Positions 15,406 through 23,117 of a DNA stretch of 23,658 nt are shown here, in pieces. The translations under genes were made by a program, and so were the position numbers. The notes under the pieces were generated by a model. It had not been told where the DNA came from, made no database searches, and saw only the letters and a program-made list of their open reading frames with translations. Numbering within the stretch: the stretch's first letter is position 1; every line of letters starts with the position of its first letter. Source of the stretch: Polyangia bacterium (GTDB lineage Bacteria > Myxococcota_A > Polyangia > Polyangiales > Polyangiaceae). The stretch spans positions 1 through 23,658 of the forward strand of contig JAUILJ010000014.1 in assembly GCA_030433055.1 (NCBI GenBank), read 5' to 3'.

Positions 15406-17210
15406 CGCAGCGCCGACGCCGGCAGGTAGGTGCCGATCAGCTGCTTGAGACGGGCGTCAGTTTCCACGCGAAAATGGGCTGCGAGGGCTTCGCCAGCGGC
15501 GGGCAGCGTCCTCGCGGCAGCACCGAGCCACTCGATCAGCGCGCGCCGCTCCTTGATGGATTGGCTCGCTTCGAGTTGAGCGCTCAGCTTGGCGATGGAC
15601 GCGGGGGTCGGCTTGGCGCTCTTCAGTGCGTTGACGATGGCTGCCCGAGTATCCGGATCTCGCTCCTCGTCCAGTTGGGCCAACAGGCTGGGAGCGGAGA
15701 CAGCGGGATCCATGCGGCCGAGCGCCTTCGCGGCGTGGCGGCGGGTTACCGGATCGTCGGAGCTGAGTTCTTCGCTGACGCGACCCGCGAAGGTCGAGTC
15801 GCCGCTGTTGCCGATGGCGTCGAGCACGACGCTCTTGTGCCCCTGAGCTGCGGAGTCGAGCTCCGCAGACAGCTCGCCACGGACGTAGTCACGCAGCTCC
15901 GAGTCCTTCGCGCGGCTCCCCAGGTTGCCTAGCCCGAGTAGGCTGACATTGCCAACCATGCCGTCGTCGGAGCTTCGGGCACGGAGCTGCTCCGCGGAGG
16001 CTTGCGTTGGCTCGCCGATGTCCGACAAAGCCGACGCAGCCCGAGCGCGATCGAGGGGACTGAACGCCCTGTCGTCGAGCACGCTGGATAGCACGGCGCG
16101 GCTCTCGTCGTGCCCGGAGATTTCCAGCGCGAGAAACAGCGCCGGGCGTGCCTTCTCTGGGATGCGCTCCGCACGCAACGCGGCGAGCAAGAGCTTTGCT
16201 TTGGTCGGGTTCGCCTGTAGCCATGCAGCCAATTGCCGCGCGGCAGCAAAACTCACATCTGGCTGATTGAACAGCGCGATGAAGTCAGCGAGCGCCTTCT
16301 CGAAAGGCACCTTCAGCAAGCTGGGATCGACTTCTCGAGTGTGGTCGACCACCATCGCGAAGGCGTCACTGAAGTCAGCGTCAACGACGCTGAGCGGCGG
16401 CACGGGAGCGAACCGTTCGTCGTCTCGCACGACAGAGAAGTTCTGCACGAGATCGGCTTGGAGTGTCCCCGACGTCTCGATGCGTAGGCGCTCGCGTCCT
16501 CCGGCGCGCAGGATCCAACCGGATTCGTAGCGTGCCGTGGAACTCGAGCCGAGCAACTGCAGTGTCAGTCCGAGCGTCCGCGCTGCGTCCCTGTCCTTGT
16601 ATGCGGCCTTGTCGCGCCGAACGCCCACACCGCGACCGGGCAGGCGCTGATAGCTTGCTTCGTACGAGCCCACGCCGTCGGTCTGCTCCACGCGCCAGTG
16701 CTTTGCGCTGGGGTCGCCTGGGAGCACGTGCTCCCAGGTGGTGATCAACGTCTGAACCAGCTGGCGCTTGCGAGGGCTCCAGCTCTTGTCGAAGCCGAAC
16801 CCAACGAAGCGACATGATGCATCGACGTCGACGAAGAACGGCGCCTCCAGGGAACCAGAGACGCGCTCTTCGGGCAGCGTGAGCGACTGTCCGTGCTCCA
16901 CATCGCTCAGAGCAGCGCGTAGACGCCACTCGTTGGCGGAGACTCTCTCCGCAACCTGCCAGCTCAGGACGCCCTCGAGGGCGTCCTGCTTGGCGGGGGC
17001 TCGGGTGTCGTGCACCGATGACTCGAGGCGGAATGCCCCTCGCTGGTCTAGCTCGAAGTGACACCCGAGCTGTGCTTCGTCGCTGCTCGAACGGTCGATC
17101 TGCGGGGCCGCTGTAGCGGCGGTCCCGCTCCCGCCGAACACAGCGTATGCGAGTGCGATCAGTGGCAACACGGCCACGCTCGATGCCAGACTGGTCTTGC
17201 TGAACTTCAT
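15402..17210 (-). CDS. Secreted HEAT-repeat protein with lipid-transfer-like N-terminus
   Basis: This 602-aa exported protein has a signal peptide (about 1-35), a beta-strand-rich part (about 48-265) and an all-helical part (about 300-600) of HEAT-type pairs (DPVTRRHAAKALGRMDPAVS, DPDTRAAIVNALKSAKPTPA). This order is that of the vitellogenin/MTP/apolipoprotein-B lipid-transfer module. Local resemblances to that module are SLEAPFFVDVDASCRFVGFG, the following helix RQLVQTLITTW, and a closing EQTDGVGSYEASYQ similar to the family's segment between the barrel and helices. I rate that homology as moderate and unproven; a plain HEAT-repeat protein is the fallback. ATG 17210 has GGAGG at 17216-17220, five bases upstream, and the gene lies 28 bases after the 711-aa lipoprotein gene and overlaps the metzincin by four bases. 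Confidence 0.85.
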   Translation of the reverse strand: MKFSKTSLASSVAVLPLIALAYAVFGGSGTAATAAPQIDRSSSDEAQLGCHFELDQRGAFRLESSVHDTRAPAKQDALEGVLSWQVAERVSANEWRLRAALSDVEHGQSLTLPEERVSGSLEAPFFVDVDASCRFVGFGFDKSWSPRKRQLVQTLITTWEHVLPGDPSAKHWRVEQTDGVGSYEASYQRLPGRGVGVRRDKAAYKDRDAARTLGLTLQLLGSSSTARYESGWILRAGGRERLRIETSGTLQADLVQNFSVVRDDERFAPVPPLSVVDADFSDAFAMVVDHTREVDPSLLKVPFEKALADFIALFNQPDVSFAAARQLAAWLQANPTKAKLLLAALRAERIPEKARPALFLALEISGHDESRAVLSSVLDDRAFSPLDRARAASALSDIGEPTQASAEQLRARSSDDGMVGNVSLLGLGNLGSRAKDSELRDYVRGELSAELDSAAQGHKSVVLDAIGNSGDSTFAGRVSEELSSDDPVTRRHAAKALGRMDPAVSAPSLLAQLDEERDPDTRAAIVNALKSAKPTPASIAKLSAQLEASQSIKERRALIEWLGAAARTLPAAGEALAAHFRVETDARLKQLIGTYLPASALR

Positions 17211-17238
17211 CGGTGCCTCCGTTACCTGGTGTCTTGGA

Positions 17239-19374
17239 TCAGTCCAGCGTCTCGAAGTTGGCCATGGATTGGCTCATCAGGTTCAGGGTGCGAGTCGGCG
17301 AGCTGAAGCTGAAGAGGTTGACCTTCAGTCGCTTTCGCCAGCGGCGAATCCCGACGGAACCAACGATGGCGACGTCACCCTCGATCAACTGGATCTCCAT
17401 GTCCCAGTTCGCGTCTCCTCGCACCAGGAACTGACCTCCGTCCGTGAGGCCAAAGCCAAGCCCTGCGGTCAGCGGGAAGCTCGTCTTGACGAAGCGCAGG
17501 TCGGCTTCGACGCCAGCTTTGACGATGCGCAGGTTGATCCCACCAAACAGCTTGCCGGTCAGCGCGAAGTGGGGTGTCGCCGTGCGCGACATGCTTCCAC
17601 AAACCGGAACCGAGTCCTGCGTCTGCAGCAGCTCGCCGCAGCTCTGCTCACCAGTGACCCCTTCGAGTGTGTCTTCGAGGTCGAGTCCGATTTCACCACC
17701 AGCGCTGATTTGGAAGCCCACCTTCACTGGCCCGAAGCCGAAGCCCAGGCCGCCGATATTGGTCGACTTGGCCGCGCTGAAGTCGTCAGTCAGCACGATC
17801 TTCGCCTCGGACGAATGGGAGTCGCTGTACAGACTCTTGCCGAAGGCGTCGACGTTGACGTCGTAGAAGTTCTTCGTGGGGTCGACGTCGAGCTTCGCGT
17901 TGGCCTCAGCGTGAGCGATGACGAGCTCGAAGCTCTTTCCGAGCTTGCCCTTGAGAACGACGCTGCCTTCGTTGTTGCTCGCCGCGCCGGTGCGATCGAG
18001 CCTGCTGTCGGTGGACATCGACGCCTCGACGCCGATGCGGCTGCTACCGAGCTTCTGTTCGAAGCTCTTGGAGAAGGTGATGGCGCTCGCGGCTGATGAG
18101 GGGGAGGTCTCCCGCACGAGCTGAACTGGGATGTCCTTGCAGTCCGAGAGCCCGGCATCGCCTGCGTTGCCCTGTTGCGGGAACTGGCCATCGAAGCAGC
18201 CAGTCACGACGAAGTCCGTTTCGTTCTCCCAGATACCACCAGCGGACACGGCGGTGAGCGTTTCGCCCTCGATGAAGAGCTCATGCGCCACGGTGCGCGC
18301 GGTGCCTGGAACGACCTTGGTCACGCTGACTTCAGACACTCGTGTCCCTGCGCCCGTGCTCTCGGGATCGTTGACAGTGAGGGGCAGCGTGGTCTTTTCG
18401 TCGGCGGCGGTGCGCAGGGTGTAGTGCACGGTGGCGCTCCCCGGCAGCTGGCCGAGGGCCGCGAGCGCCGCGTCACTCAAACCGAACTTGAGATCCTCCT
18501 TGATGCCCGGTTCTGCTTTCAACAGATCCGCAGGGATCACCTCTCCATCGCTGAGGGGCGAGATGTACGGGTCGCGGCCGTTCACCACGAAGCTCGACTC
18601 CACGACTAGACTTGGCTCCAAGTCGGGCGGACCGTTGGGCCCGATGTTTTCCGTCTGGGTGAACGGAACCAGGGCTACCGACGACTTGCTGGATAGCAGG
18701 TAGCGCACGTCGATCAGCGCGCCGTTCGCGTCCGTGGGCGTCGGCTGCAGATCGAGTTGGTAGACACAGCCGCGGCCGAGGTCCTGGGCGTCGGTCTCCA
18801 GAGCAGAACGACACGCTTGATTCGCGTCGCTCTTGGCATTTCCCGCGGAGAATATTACGGACGGGGCATCCACGCCGTCGGATACTTCGCCTTCGCCGTC
18901 TGCTCCGGCGTCGAACACGACGCCGAGGTTGACCTTCGCGCCCGCGAGCTCCTCGCAGTCGTTGCTGGGCCAAATGAACCCGTCGACGAGCTGCTCCTTT
19001 CCGTCGCCGGTTAGCTCCACGGCGGCGGCGCTGGAGCCGCAGCTTCGGGGGTTCGCTGGATCCACTGGGTTGGCTTCGACGAAGATGAAGCTCACGGCCA
19101 CGATCTGGCTGGCAGGCGCCGCGGGATCGACGCTGTCTGCGGTGACGCCGAAGCTGATCGGGATGCGGTTGTTGACGAAGACCGGTTGAGAGAGGTCGTA
19201 CTTCACGCCGAGGTGAGTGAGGCGCACGTTGCGGAGCTCGGAGGTCGTCTGACCACACTCACTGCCGCTGCACGCCTGCGTTTCCGAAGCATCGCTCGAG
19301 CAGCCCACCAGGACCGAGAGCAATGGAACCGAGAGCCAAGTCGCGAGGAATCGAGATAAAGGACGGTGACTCAC
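17239..19374 (-). CDS. Large secreted lipoprotein, function unknown
   Basis: This 711-aa protein has a textbook lipoprotein signal with LVGC (C25) and long beta-rich stretches suggesting an extended, multi-domain surface or periplasmic protein. Residues about 40-100 look like an immunoglobulin-like strand set (VRLTHLGVKYDLSQPVFVNNRIPISFGV). Later parts contain cysteine pairs and acidic loops such as DAGADGEGEVSDGVDAP. The C-terminal third has repeated amphipathic strands (GGLGFGFGPVKVGFQISAGGEIGL, LTGKLFGGINLRIVKAGVEADL), which could form a beta-sheet or lipid-contacting cup. The GTG at 19374 was chosen over an ATG at 19422 because AAGGAG sits exactly five bases upstream and the resulting signal peptide is canonical. 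It heads the operon containing the lipid-transfer-like protein and metzincin. No family was recognised. Confidence 0.82.
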   Translation of the reverse strand: MSHRPLSRFLATWLSVPLLSVLVGCSSDASETQACSGSECGQTTSELRNVRLTHLGVKYDLSQPVFVNNRIPISFGVTADSVDPAAPASQIVAVSFIFVEANPVDPANPRSCGSSAAAVELTGDGKEQLVDGFIWPSNDCEELAGAKVNLGVVFDAGADGEGEVSDGVDAPSVIFSAGNAKSDANQACRSALETDAQDLGRGCVYQLDLQPTPTDANGALIDVRYLLSSKSSVALVPFTQTENIGPNGPPDLEPSLVVESSFVVNGRDPYISPLSDGEVIPADLLKAEPGIKEDLKFGLSDAALAALGQLPGSATVHYTLRTAADEKTTLPLTVNDPESTGAGTRVSEVSVTKVVPGTARTVAHELFIEGETLTAVSAGGIWENETDFVVTGCFDGQFPQQGNAGDAGLSDCKDIPVQLVRETSPSSAASAITFSKSFEQKLGSSRIGVEASMSTDSRLDRTGAASNNEGSVVLKGKLGKSFELVIAHAEANAKLDVDPTKNFYDVNVDAFGKSLYSDSHSSEAKIVLTDDFSAAKSTNIGGLGFGFGPVKVGFQISAGGEIGLDLEDTLEGVTGEQSCGELLQTQDSVPVCGSMSRTATPHFALTGKLFGGINLRIVKAGVEADLRFVKTSFPLTAGLGFGLTDGGQFLVRGDANWDMEIQLIEGDVAIVGSVGIRRWRKRLKVNLFSFSSPTRTLNLMSQSMANFETLD

Positions 19375-19379
19375 GCGAA

Positions 19380-19385
19380 CTCCTT
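19380..19385 (-). promoter_or_regulatory. Strong Shine-Dalgarno fixing the GTG start at 19374
   Basis: AAGGAG on the minus strand lies five bases before GTG 19374. Nothing comparable precedes the in-frame ATG at 19422, which is why the shorter protein was annotated. Confidence 0.8.
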
Positions 19386-19728
19386 TTCGAGGGGGAGGGT
19401 TGATGCCTTCAAGCCAACGCATCGTTGGTCCTCACCCCTGGATCCGCGAGTAAAACGCGGTAAAACCTGGGGCGGGGCGCGCCTCGGGCTGCCCGCGTGT
19501 GCCGGCGCGCTCGTCGCGCTGATTGGCGCTGTGAACCCCCGGTCAGATACTCGCAGCATTGGAGCAGGTCGCCGCCCGCGGCATCGCTGGGCGTGAGCGC
19601 ACCGACGGGCCTCAAAATTTCCTCGAGGAAAGTGACTGAGACGCGTTCGCTGGCGTCGGCGGCATCCGCTAGCCGTGGAGACAGGGCCGTGTGGGTAGAT
19701 TTCCGACACCTGGCCGTAGAATGGCCCC
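19386..19728. promoter_or_regulatory. Divergent intergenic region with operator-like repeats
   Basis: This gap separates two divergent lipoprotein genes. It contains two direct copies of GTAAAAC (19450-19456 and 19460-19466) whose starts are 10 bases apart, one helical turn, and a perfect 14-bp palindrome TTTCCTCGAGGAAA (19618-19631). A TAGAAT hexamer at 19717-19722 may be the -10 element of the plus-strand gene. No coding frame looks real. Confidence 0.5.
19717..19722 (+). promoter_or_regulatory. Candidate -10 element just before the lipoprotein gene
   Basis: TAGAAT matches five of six positions of TATAAT and ends only six bases before the ATG at 19729, so transcription could begin at or beside the start codon. 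The -35 position (GGTAGA at 19694-19699) is a poor match. Confidence 0.35.
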
Positions 19729-20937
19729 ATGACTCTCCCGACGACTCCAGGAACGAGTGGGGCGCACATGCTGGTGTTGGGCGCAACGCTGATGCTAGCC
19801 GCGTGCGGCCCGCGGTTTGACGCCAACGCCGACGTTCGTGACTCGAAGGTCACGGTTCACGTGCGCAAGCTGAAGGCTGGGGACGAGGTGAGCATCAAGG
19901 GGATCGAGGGAGCGACCGCTACCGCCAAGTTCAGCTCCGCCACCATCGACATCCCTGCGGAGAAGGTGGGGGAAGGGCAGCAGGAGCTCACGGTGGTGGT
20001 GACTCGAGGTAGCAAGACGAAGAGCAAGAAGGTGAACGTCACCGTGCCCGCGGCGGCGCTCGCCCCGTTCTTGACCATCACCGGCTGCGAGGGGTTCACC
20101 AAGGGCAACTACGGCGCCGGCGCGGTGAAGATGAAGAGCAAGGGCATGCCTTCGTACACCAAGGAACAGCGCTGCGCGCTGCAGCCGAGCGGCGCCATCG
20201 CCCTCAAGCTCAAGGCCAACGCGGACGCTGAGGTGAAGGTCGGTGATACGAAGGCCCAGATGGGTGATGGAGTTGGGATCGACCTGCTCCCGATCACGCC
20301 GGTGCTCCACAAGCTCAGCTTGCGTGGGGTGGGTGACAGCAAAGCCTCTGGCGAGTTTCCCTACTCCGTCCAGGCCACGAGCAGCCGCGGCGGGAAGACG
20401 GTGACTTACCCCGTGGATCTGACCATCGAGCTGAAGGCGATCCGCAGCGCGCTGTTCGATGCGGTGCTGGAGACGGACGGAGGCAAGGCAGCGCGCTGGC
20501 CCCGCACCGCGCACGATGGGAAGCCCCGTGGCGTGGCGTTCGCGGCGAAGCGCCATCCGGTGCGGGTCGACGGACAGGACCAAACCATCCTCAACTCGAG
20601 CTACGCTCAAGTGCTCGTCGCCGGGGGCGAGCACAAGGCGGACGAAGTCGACCTGTTCGCCGTCGCTTCGCCCAGCGATGTCACCAAGCGCGGCGCGTGC
20701 ACGGGTTACAGGACCATCTCCGGCGTGGGCGGTGTTCGCAACACGGGCTTCGTGATGGGTTTCGACGTCAAGGTCTACGATCACACCGGCAAGGAAGTCG
20801 CGAGCAAGGTGTTCAGCAAACCCAAGAAGACGCGCTGCCCGAGCACGCTGAGCGGCACCCGCGGCAAGACGACGATCCTCGTCTGGGCGCCGAACAAGGC
20901 TGACGTGGAGCAGTGGCTCGAGAGCCTGGTGAAGTAG
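19729..20937 (+). CDS. Lipoprotein of unknown function
   Basis: This 402-aa protein has a signal peptide ending in LAAC (C26). The mature part is mostly beta strands with an Ig-like first domain (about 35-110: SKVTVHVRKLKAGDEVSIKGI, QQELTVVVTRGSKTKSKKVNVTV), a middle segment with two cysteines (C118 in ITGCEGF and C148 in EQRCALQ), and a second strand-rich domain with a further cysteine pair in RGACTGYRT and TRCPSTLS. No enzyme motif is present. The first ATG is used because the internal ATG at 19768 would leave a signal of only 12 residues; no Shine-Dalgarno precedes 19729. An 11-base tandem duplication covers the stop. I do not recognise the family. Confidence 0.8.
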   Translation: MTLPTTPGTSGAHMLVLGATLMLAACGPRFDANADVRDSKVTVHVRKLKAGDEVSIKGIEGATATAKFSSATIDIPAEKVGEGQQELTVVVTRGSKTKSKKVNVTVPAAALAPFLTITGCEGFTKGNYGAGAVKMKSKGMPSYTKEQRCALQPSGAIALKLKANADAEVKVGDTKAQMGDGVGIDLLPITPVLHKLSLRGVGDSKASGEFPYSVQATSSRGGKTVTYPVDLTIELKAIRSALFDAVLETDGGKAARWPRTAHDGKPRGVAFAAKRHPVRVDGQDQTILNSSYAQVLVAGGEHKADEVDLFAVASPSDVTKRGACTGYRTISGVGGVRNTGFVMGFDVKVYDHTGKEVASKVFSKPKKTRCPSTLSGTRGKTTILVWAPNKADVEQWLESLVK

Positions 20938-20960
20938 CAGCGAAGTAGCAGCGAAGTAAC
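20931..20960 (+). repeat. 11-bp tandem repeat over a stop codon
   Basis: GAAGTAGCAGC occurs at 20931-20941 and again at 20942-20952, followed by a partial copy GAAGTAAC. Each unit contains a TAG, so the lipoprotein gene's stop is repeated. It looks like a recent slippage duplication between convergent genes. Confidence 0.85.
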
Positions 20961-20973
20961 TGGGTCGCGCAGC

Positions 20974-22719
20974 TCAGCGCAGCAGATCGATGCGATCCGC
21001 CCAGGCTTCGAAGGCCAGCGGCTTCGAGGGATCTTCCACTGGCATCGCACCACGGAGCACGACGCCTGTTTCCGGAGGGAGACTTTTGTCGACGCCGTAC
21101 ACGCGCTCGGTGTCGATCAATGGCGGCGGCGCGACCGGGTTCTCAGGGTGAACGGAGCTGGACAGCGCGCGGAGCTTGACACCAACGTTCTCCTTCAGCT
21201 CCTTGGAGGCGTTGTAGATGCACGCCTGGACTTCGCGTGGACTACCGTTGCCCACGACTTGAAGCTGGCAGACGCGCAGCGGCTGGGTCGCCTTGAGCAG
21301 CCGATCCAGGTACGGCGCCTCGTCTTCACGCAGCGCCTCGCGGAGGTCGCTCGCGGCCTTGTGCGCCCGCGGATCGCCGAGGTACGCCAAGAGCATGGCG
21401 CCGTGTAGGCGCACGGAGCGGTTGTTGGCCTTGAGCAGCTCCGCGATCGCGTTGGGGGGCGCCGCGCCTTCGCCATTGGGTGCGATGGTGCCTTCGATGG
21501 GGTTGAGCAGCTCGAAGACGGTGCCTTCGGCTTCGATCGCCCATTTGATCGCCTCGCCGGGGCCGAGCGGGCCCTGGTAGTAGACCGCGCGGTGATCCCC
21601 GAGGGAACGCTTGCCGTCGTTGCCGACCTTGTAAAACTGCAGGTTCAGGCTCAGTTCTTTCAGCTCCTCGTCGGAGTTGTTGACGGCGGCGACGTCGAGC
21701 TGCGTCAGGTCCCGGCTCCCCCGGGTGACCGTACGGCGATTGAACGCAATCAGGCTGAGCTTGGGGATGGCGCTGGCCCAGAGCAGCGAGTCGCTCCGAG
21801 CGCAGCTGCAGCTCGAGCCGCTGCGCAAGCTGCCGATCGCTGCTTGCTTTGCGTCTTCGGGGCTGGGCTGTTCCGGCTCTGGAGCCTTCGCGGCGGAAGC
21901 GGCCGGCTCGACGGGCGTCGCGTCGTCGACGATCTGCGACTCGGCCAGTGACTCCTTCGGGGGCGGAGGATGCGCGGCGGCGACCGGCGGTAATGCAGTG
22001 TTCGGGTTGCGCTCGCTCTTGAGGACATAGCTGCCGGTGAGCACCGCGCCGAGGGCGCAAGCGGACAGGGTGATCACGATGCCGGCGGTCGTGCGTGGGA
22101 TGAGCACGCCGAAGCTCGGGATGAGCTCGGGCTTTGGCTTCGGAGCGGGGGCGGTGTCGCTCTTCTGGAGCTTCGGGACGTAGCGTGACAGCTCGCTCGC
22201 GAACGCCTGGCGCAAGAACTCCGAGCTCGGGCTGCGATCGAACAGACGGCTCGTGATGAAACCCAGCAGGAGCACCACTCCCCCCCCCAAACAAGCGGCG
22301 AGTACCGTGGCGCCTGCGCCGACCCGCGGCGCGAGCTTGGGCAAGGTGAGCGCCCCGAGGATGGCGATGACCACGGCGCCGACCAGGCTGGTGATCCAGA
22401 TCATGCGGTCGCGCTTGAGCTTCTCCCTCGGGTGGAGTGAATTCCCTGCGGAAAAATCGGTCAGCACCAGGCGATTGAGTGGTGTCAGCTCGGGGTCGAT
22501 CTCCAGGTACACCTGCTCGCCGTCGACGCGCGCGTTGTGCAGCGCCATGTAGGGCACGGTGATCAACGTGCCGTGGGTGAGAGCGCCCGGCGCGTATCCC
22601 TCGCCCCAGCTGGCGGTGCCCAGATACGTCAGCAGCAACCCCTGCGGCGCGCACAAAAGCTCGACCGCGCCGATCGCGTTGCTGCGATCCGTGGCTCGGG
22701 CAATTGCGCGCAGCTTCAT
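20974..22719 (-). CDS. Three-TM membrane protein of unknown function
   Basis: This 581-aa protein has about 105 N-terminal residues with beta strands (QGLLLTYLG, GTLITVPYMALHNARV, QVYLEIDP), then a TM hairpin (106-127 and 133-155), a linker of about 50 residues and a third TM (209-232). A proline/alanine/glutamate-rich spacer (about 240-295) leads to a large C-terminal part with CSC at 304-306. Within that part, DLTQLDVAAVNNSDEELKEL resembles the start of FxLYD-type beta domains found in bacterial envelope proteins, and a second similar block (VCQLQVVGNG, VQACIYNAS, LKENVGVKLRAL) suggests a duplicated domain. Between them an EAL-like helical patch of Leu-rich repeats (VRLHGAMLLAYLGDPRAHKA) looks like one HEAT-type pair. 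With three TMs the C-terminus would lie on the opposite side from the N-terminus. The ATG at 22719 lacks a clear Shine-Dalgarno. Confidence 0.8.
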   Translation of the reverse strand: MKLRAIARATDRSNAIGAVELLCAPQGLLLTYLGTASWGEGYAPGALTHGTLITVPYMALHNARVDGEQVYLEIDPELTPLNRLVLTDFSAGNSLHPREKLKRDRMIWITSLVGAVVIAILGALTLPKLAPRVGAGATVLAACLGGGVVLLLGFITSRLFDRSPSSEFLRQAFASELSRYVPKLQKSDTAPAPKPKPELIPSFGVLIPRTTAGIVITLSACALGAVLTGSYVLKSERNPNTALPPVAAAHPPPPKESLAESQIVDDATPVEPAASAAKAPEPEQPSPEDAKQAAIGSLRSGSSCSCARSDSLLWASAIPKLSLIAFNRRTVTRGSRDLTQLDVAAVNNSDEELKELSLNLQFYKVGNDGKRSLGDHRAVYYQGPLGPGEAIKWAIEAEGTVFELLNPIEGTIAPNGEGAAPPNAIAELLKANNRSVRLHGAMLLAYLGDPRAHKAASDLREALREDEAPYLDRLLKATQPLRVCQLQVVGNGSPREVQACIYNASKELKENVGVKLRALSSSVHPENPVAPPPLIDTERVYGVDKSLPPETGVVLRGAMPVEDPSKPLAFEAWADRIDLLR

Positions 22720-23117
22720 GGGCGGGCGAGCCTACTCCGAGTGTCCCGATCGGGCGAACCGGCGCCGACGTTCAGCACGCGCAGAGCCTGGCGTTTCGCC
22801 CCGGTCGCCTGGGCATGTTTCGGCGTTTTCTGACTTTTGCGCTGATCCGAACGCGCCTAAGAGGCTGAAATTACGCATTTTTTGCAATGTGTCATGAGCT
22901 GGAAACTCTACGAAACACAGGAGAAACCCGCGCCTTCTACACCTGCATGCAACCACCCAGCGCCGAGGGCCACCACCACCCGACGCGCCGGCCGCGCTCC
23001 ACCTCGAACCACCGGGGGCCGAGTGCGAACTCATGCTCGTTCACGCCAGCCACGGCGCGGACACCAGCCGGGCCTTCCCCCCACGCGTTTCCGCGATCGA
23101 AGGTTCAAGGAGTTTCT
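22720..23117. other. Divergent intergenic region upstream of amt
   Basis: Nearly 400 bases without a gene. The centre (22830-22920) is AT-richer and includes a run of six T residues (22878-22883) flanked by GCA and GCA/TGC triplets. A sigma-54 promoter was sought because ammonium transporters often use one, but no good GG-N10-GC site with the right flanks was found. A C-rich stretch at 22940-23090 has no obvious element. Confidence 0.5.
23107..23112 (+). promoter_or_regulatory. Shine-Dalgarno of the ammonium transporter
   Basis: AAGGAG lies five bases before ATG 23118 and fixes that start. Confidence 0.85.

Noticed and set aside
22809..22826. GG-N10-GC sigma-54-like site upstream of amt
   Set aside because: Only the GG and GC dinucleotides match; the flanking TGGCAC and TTGCA consensus bases are not present and it is about 290 bases from the start codon.
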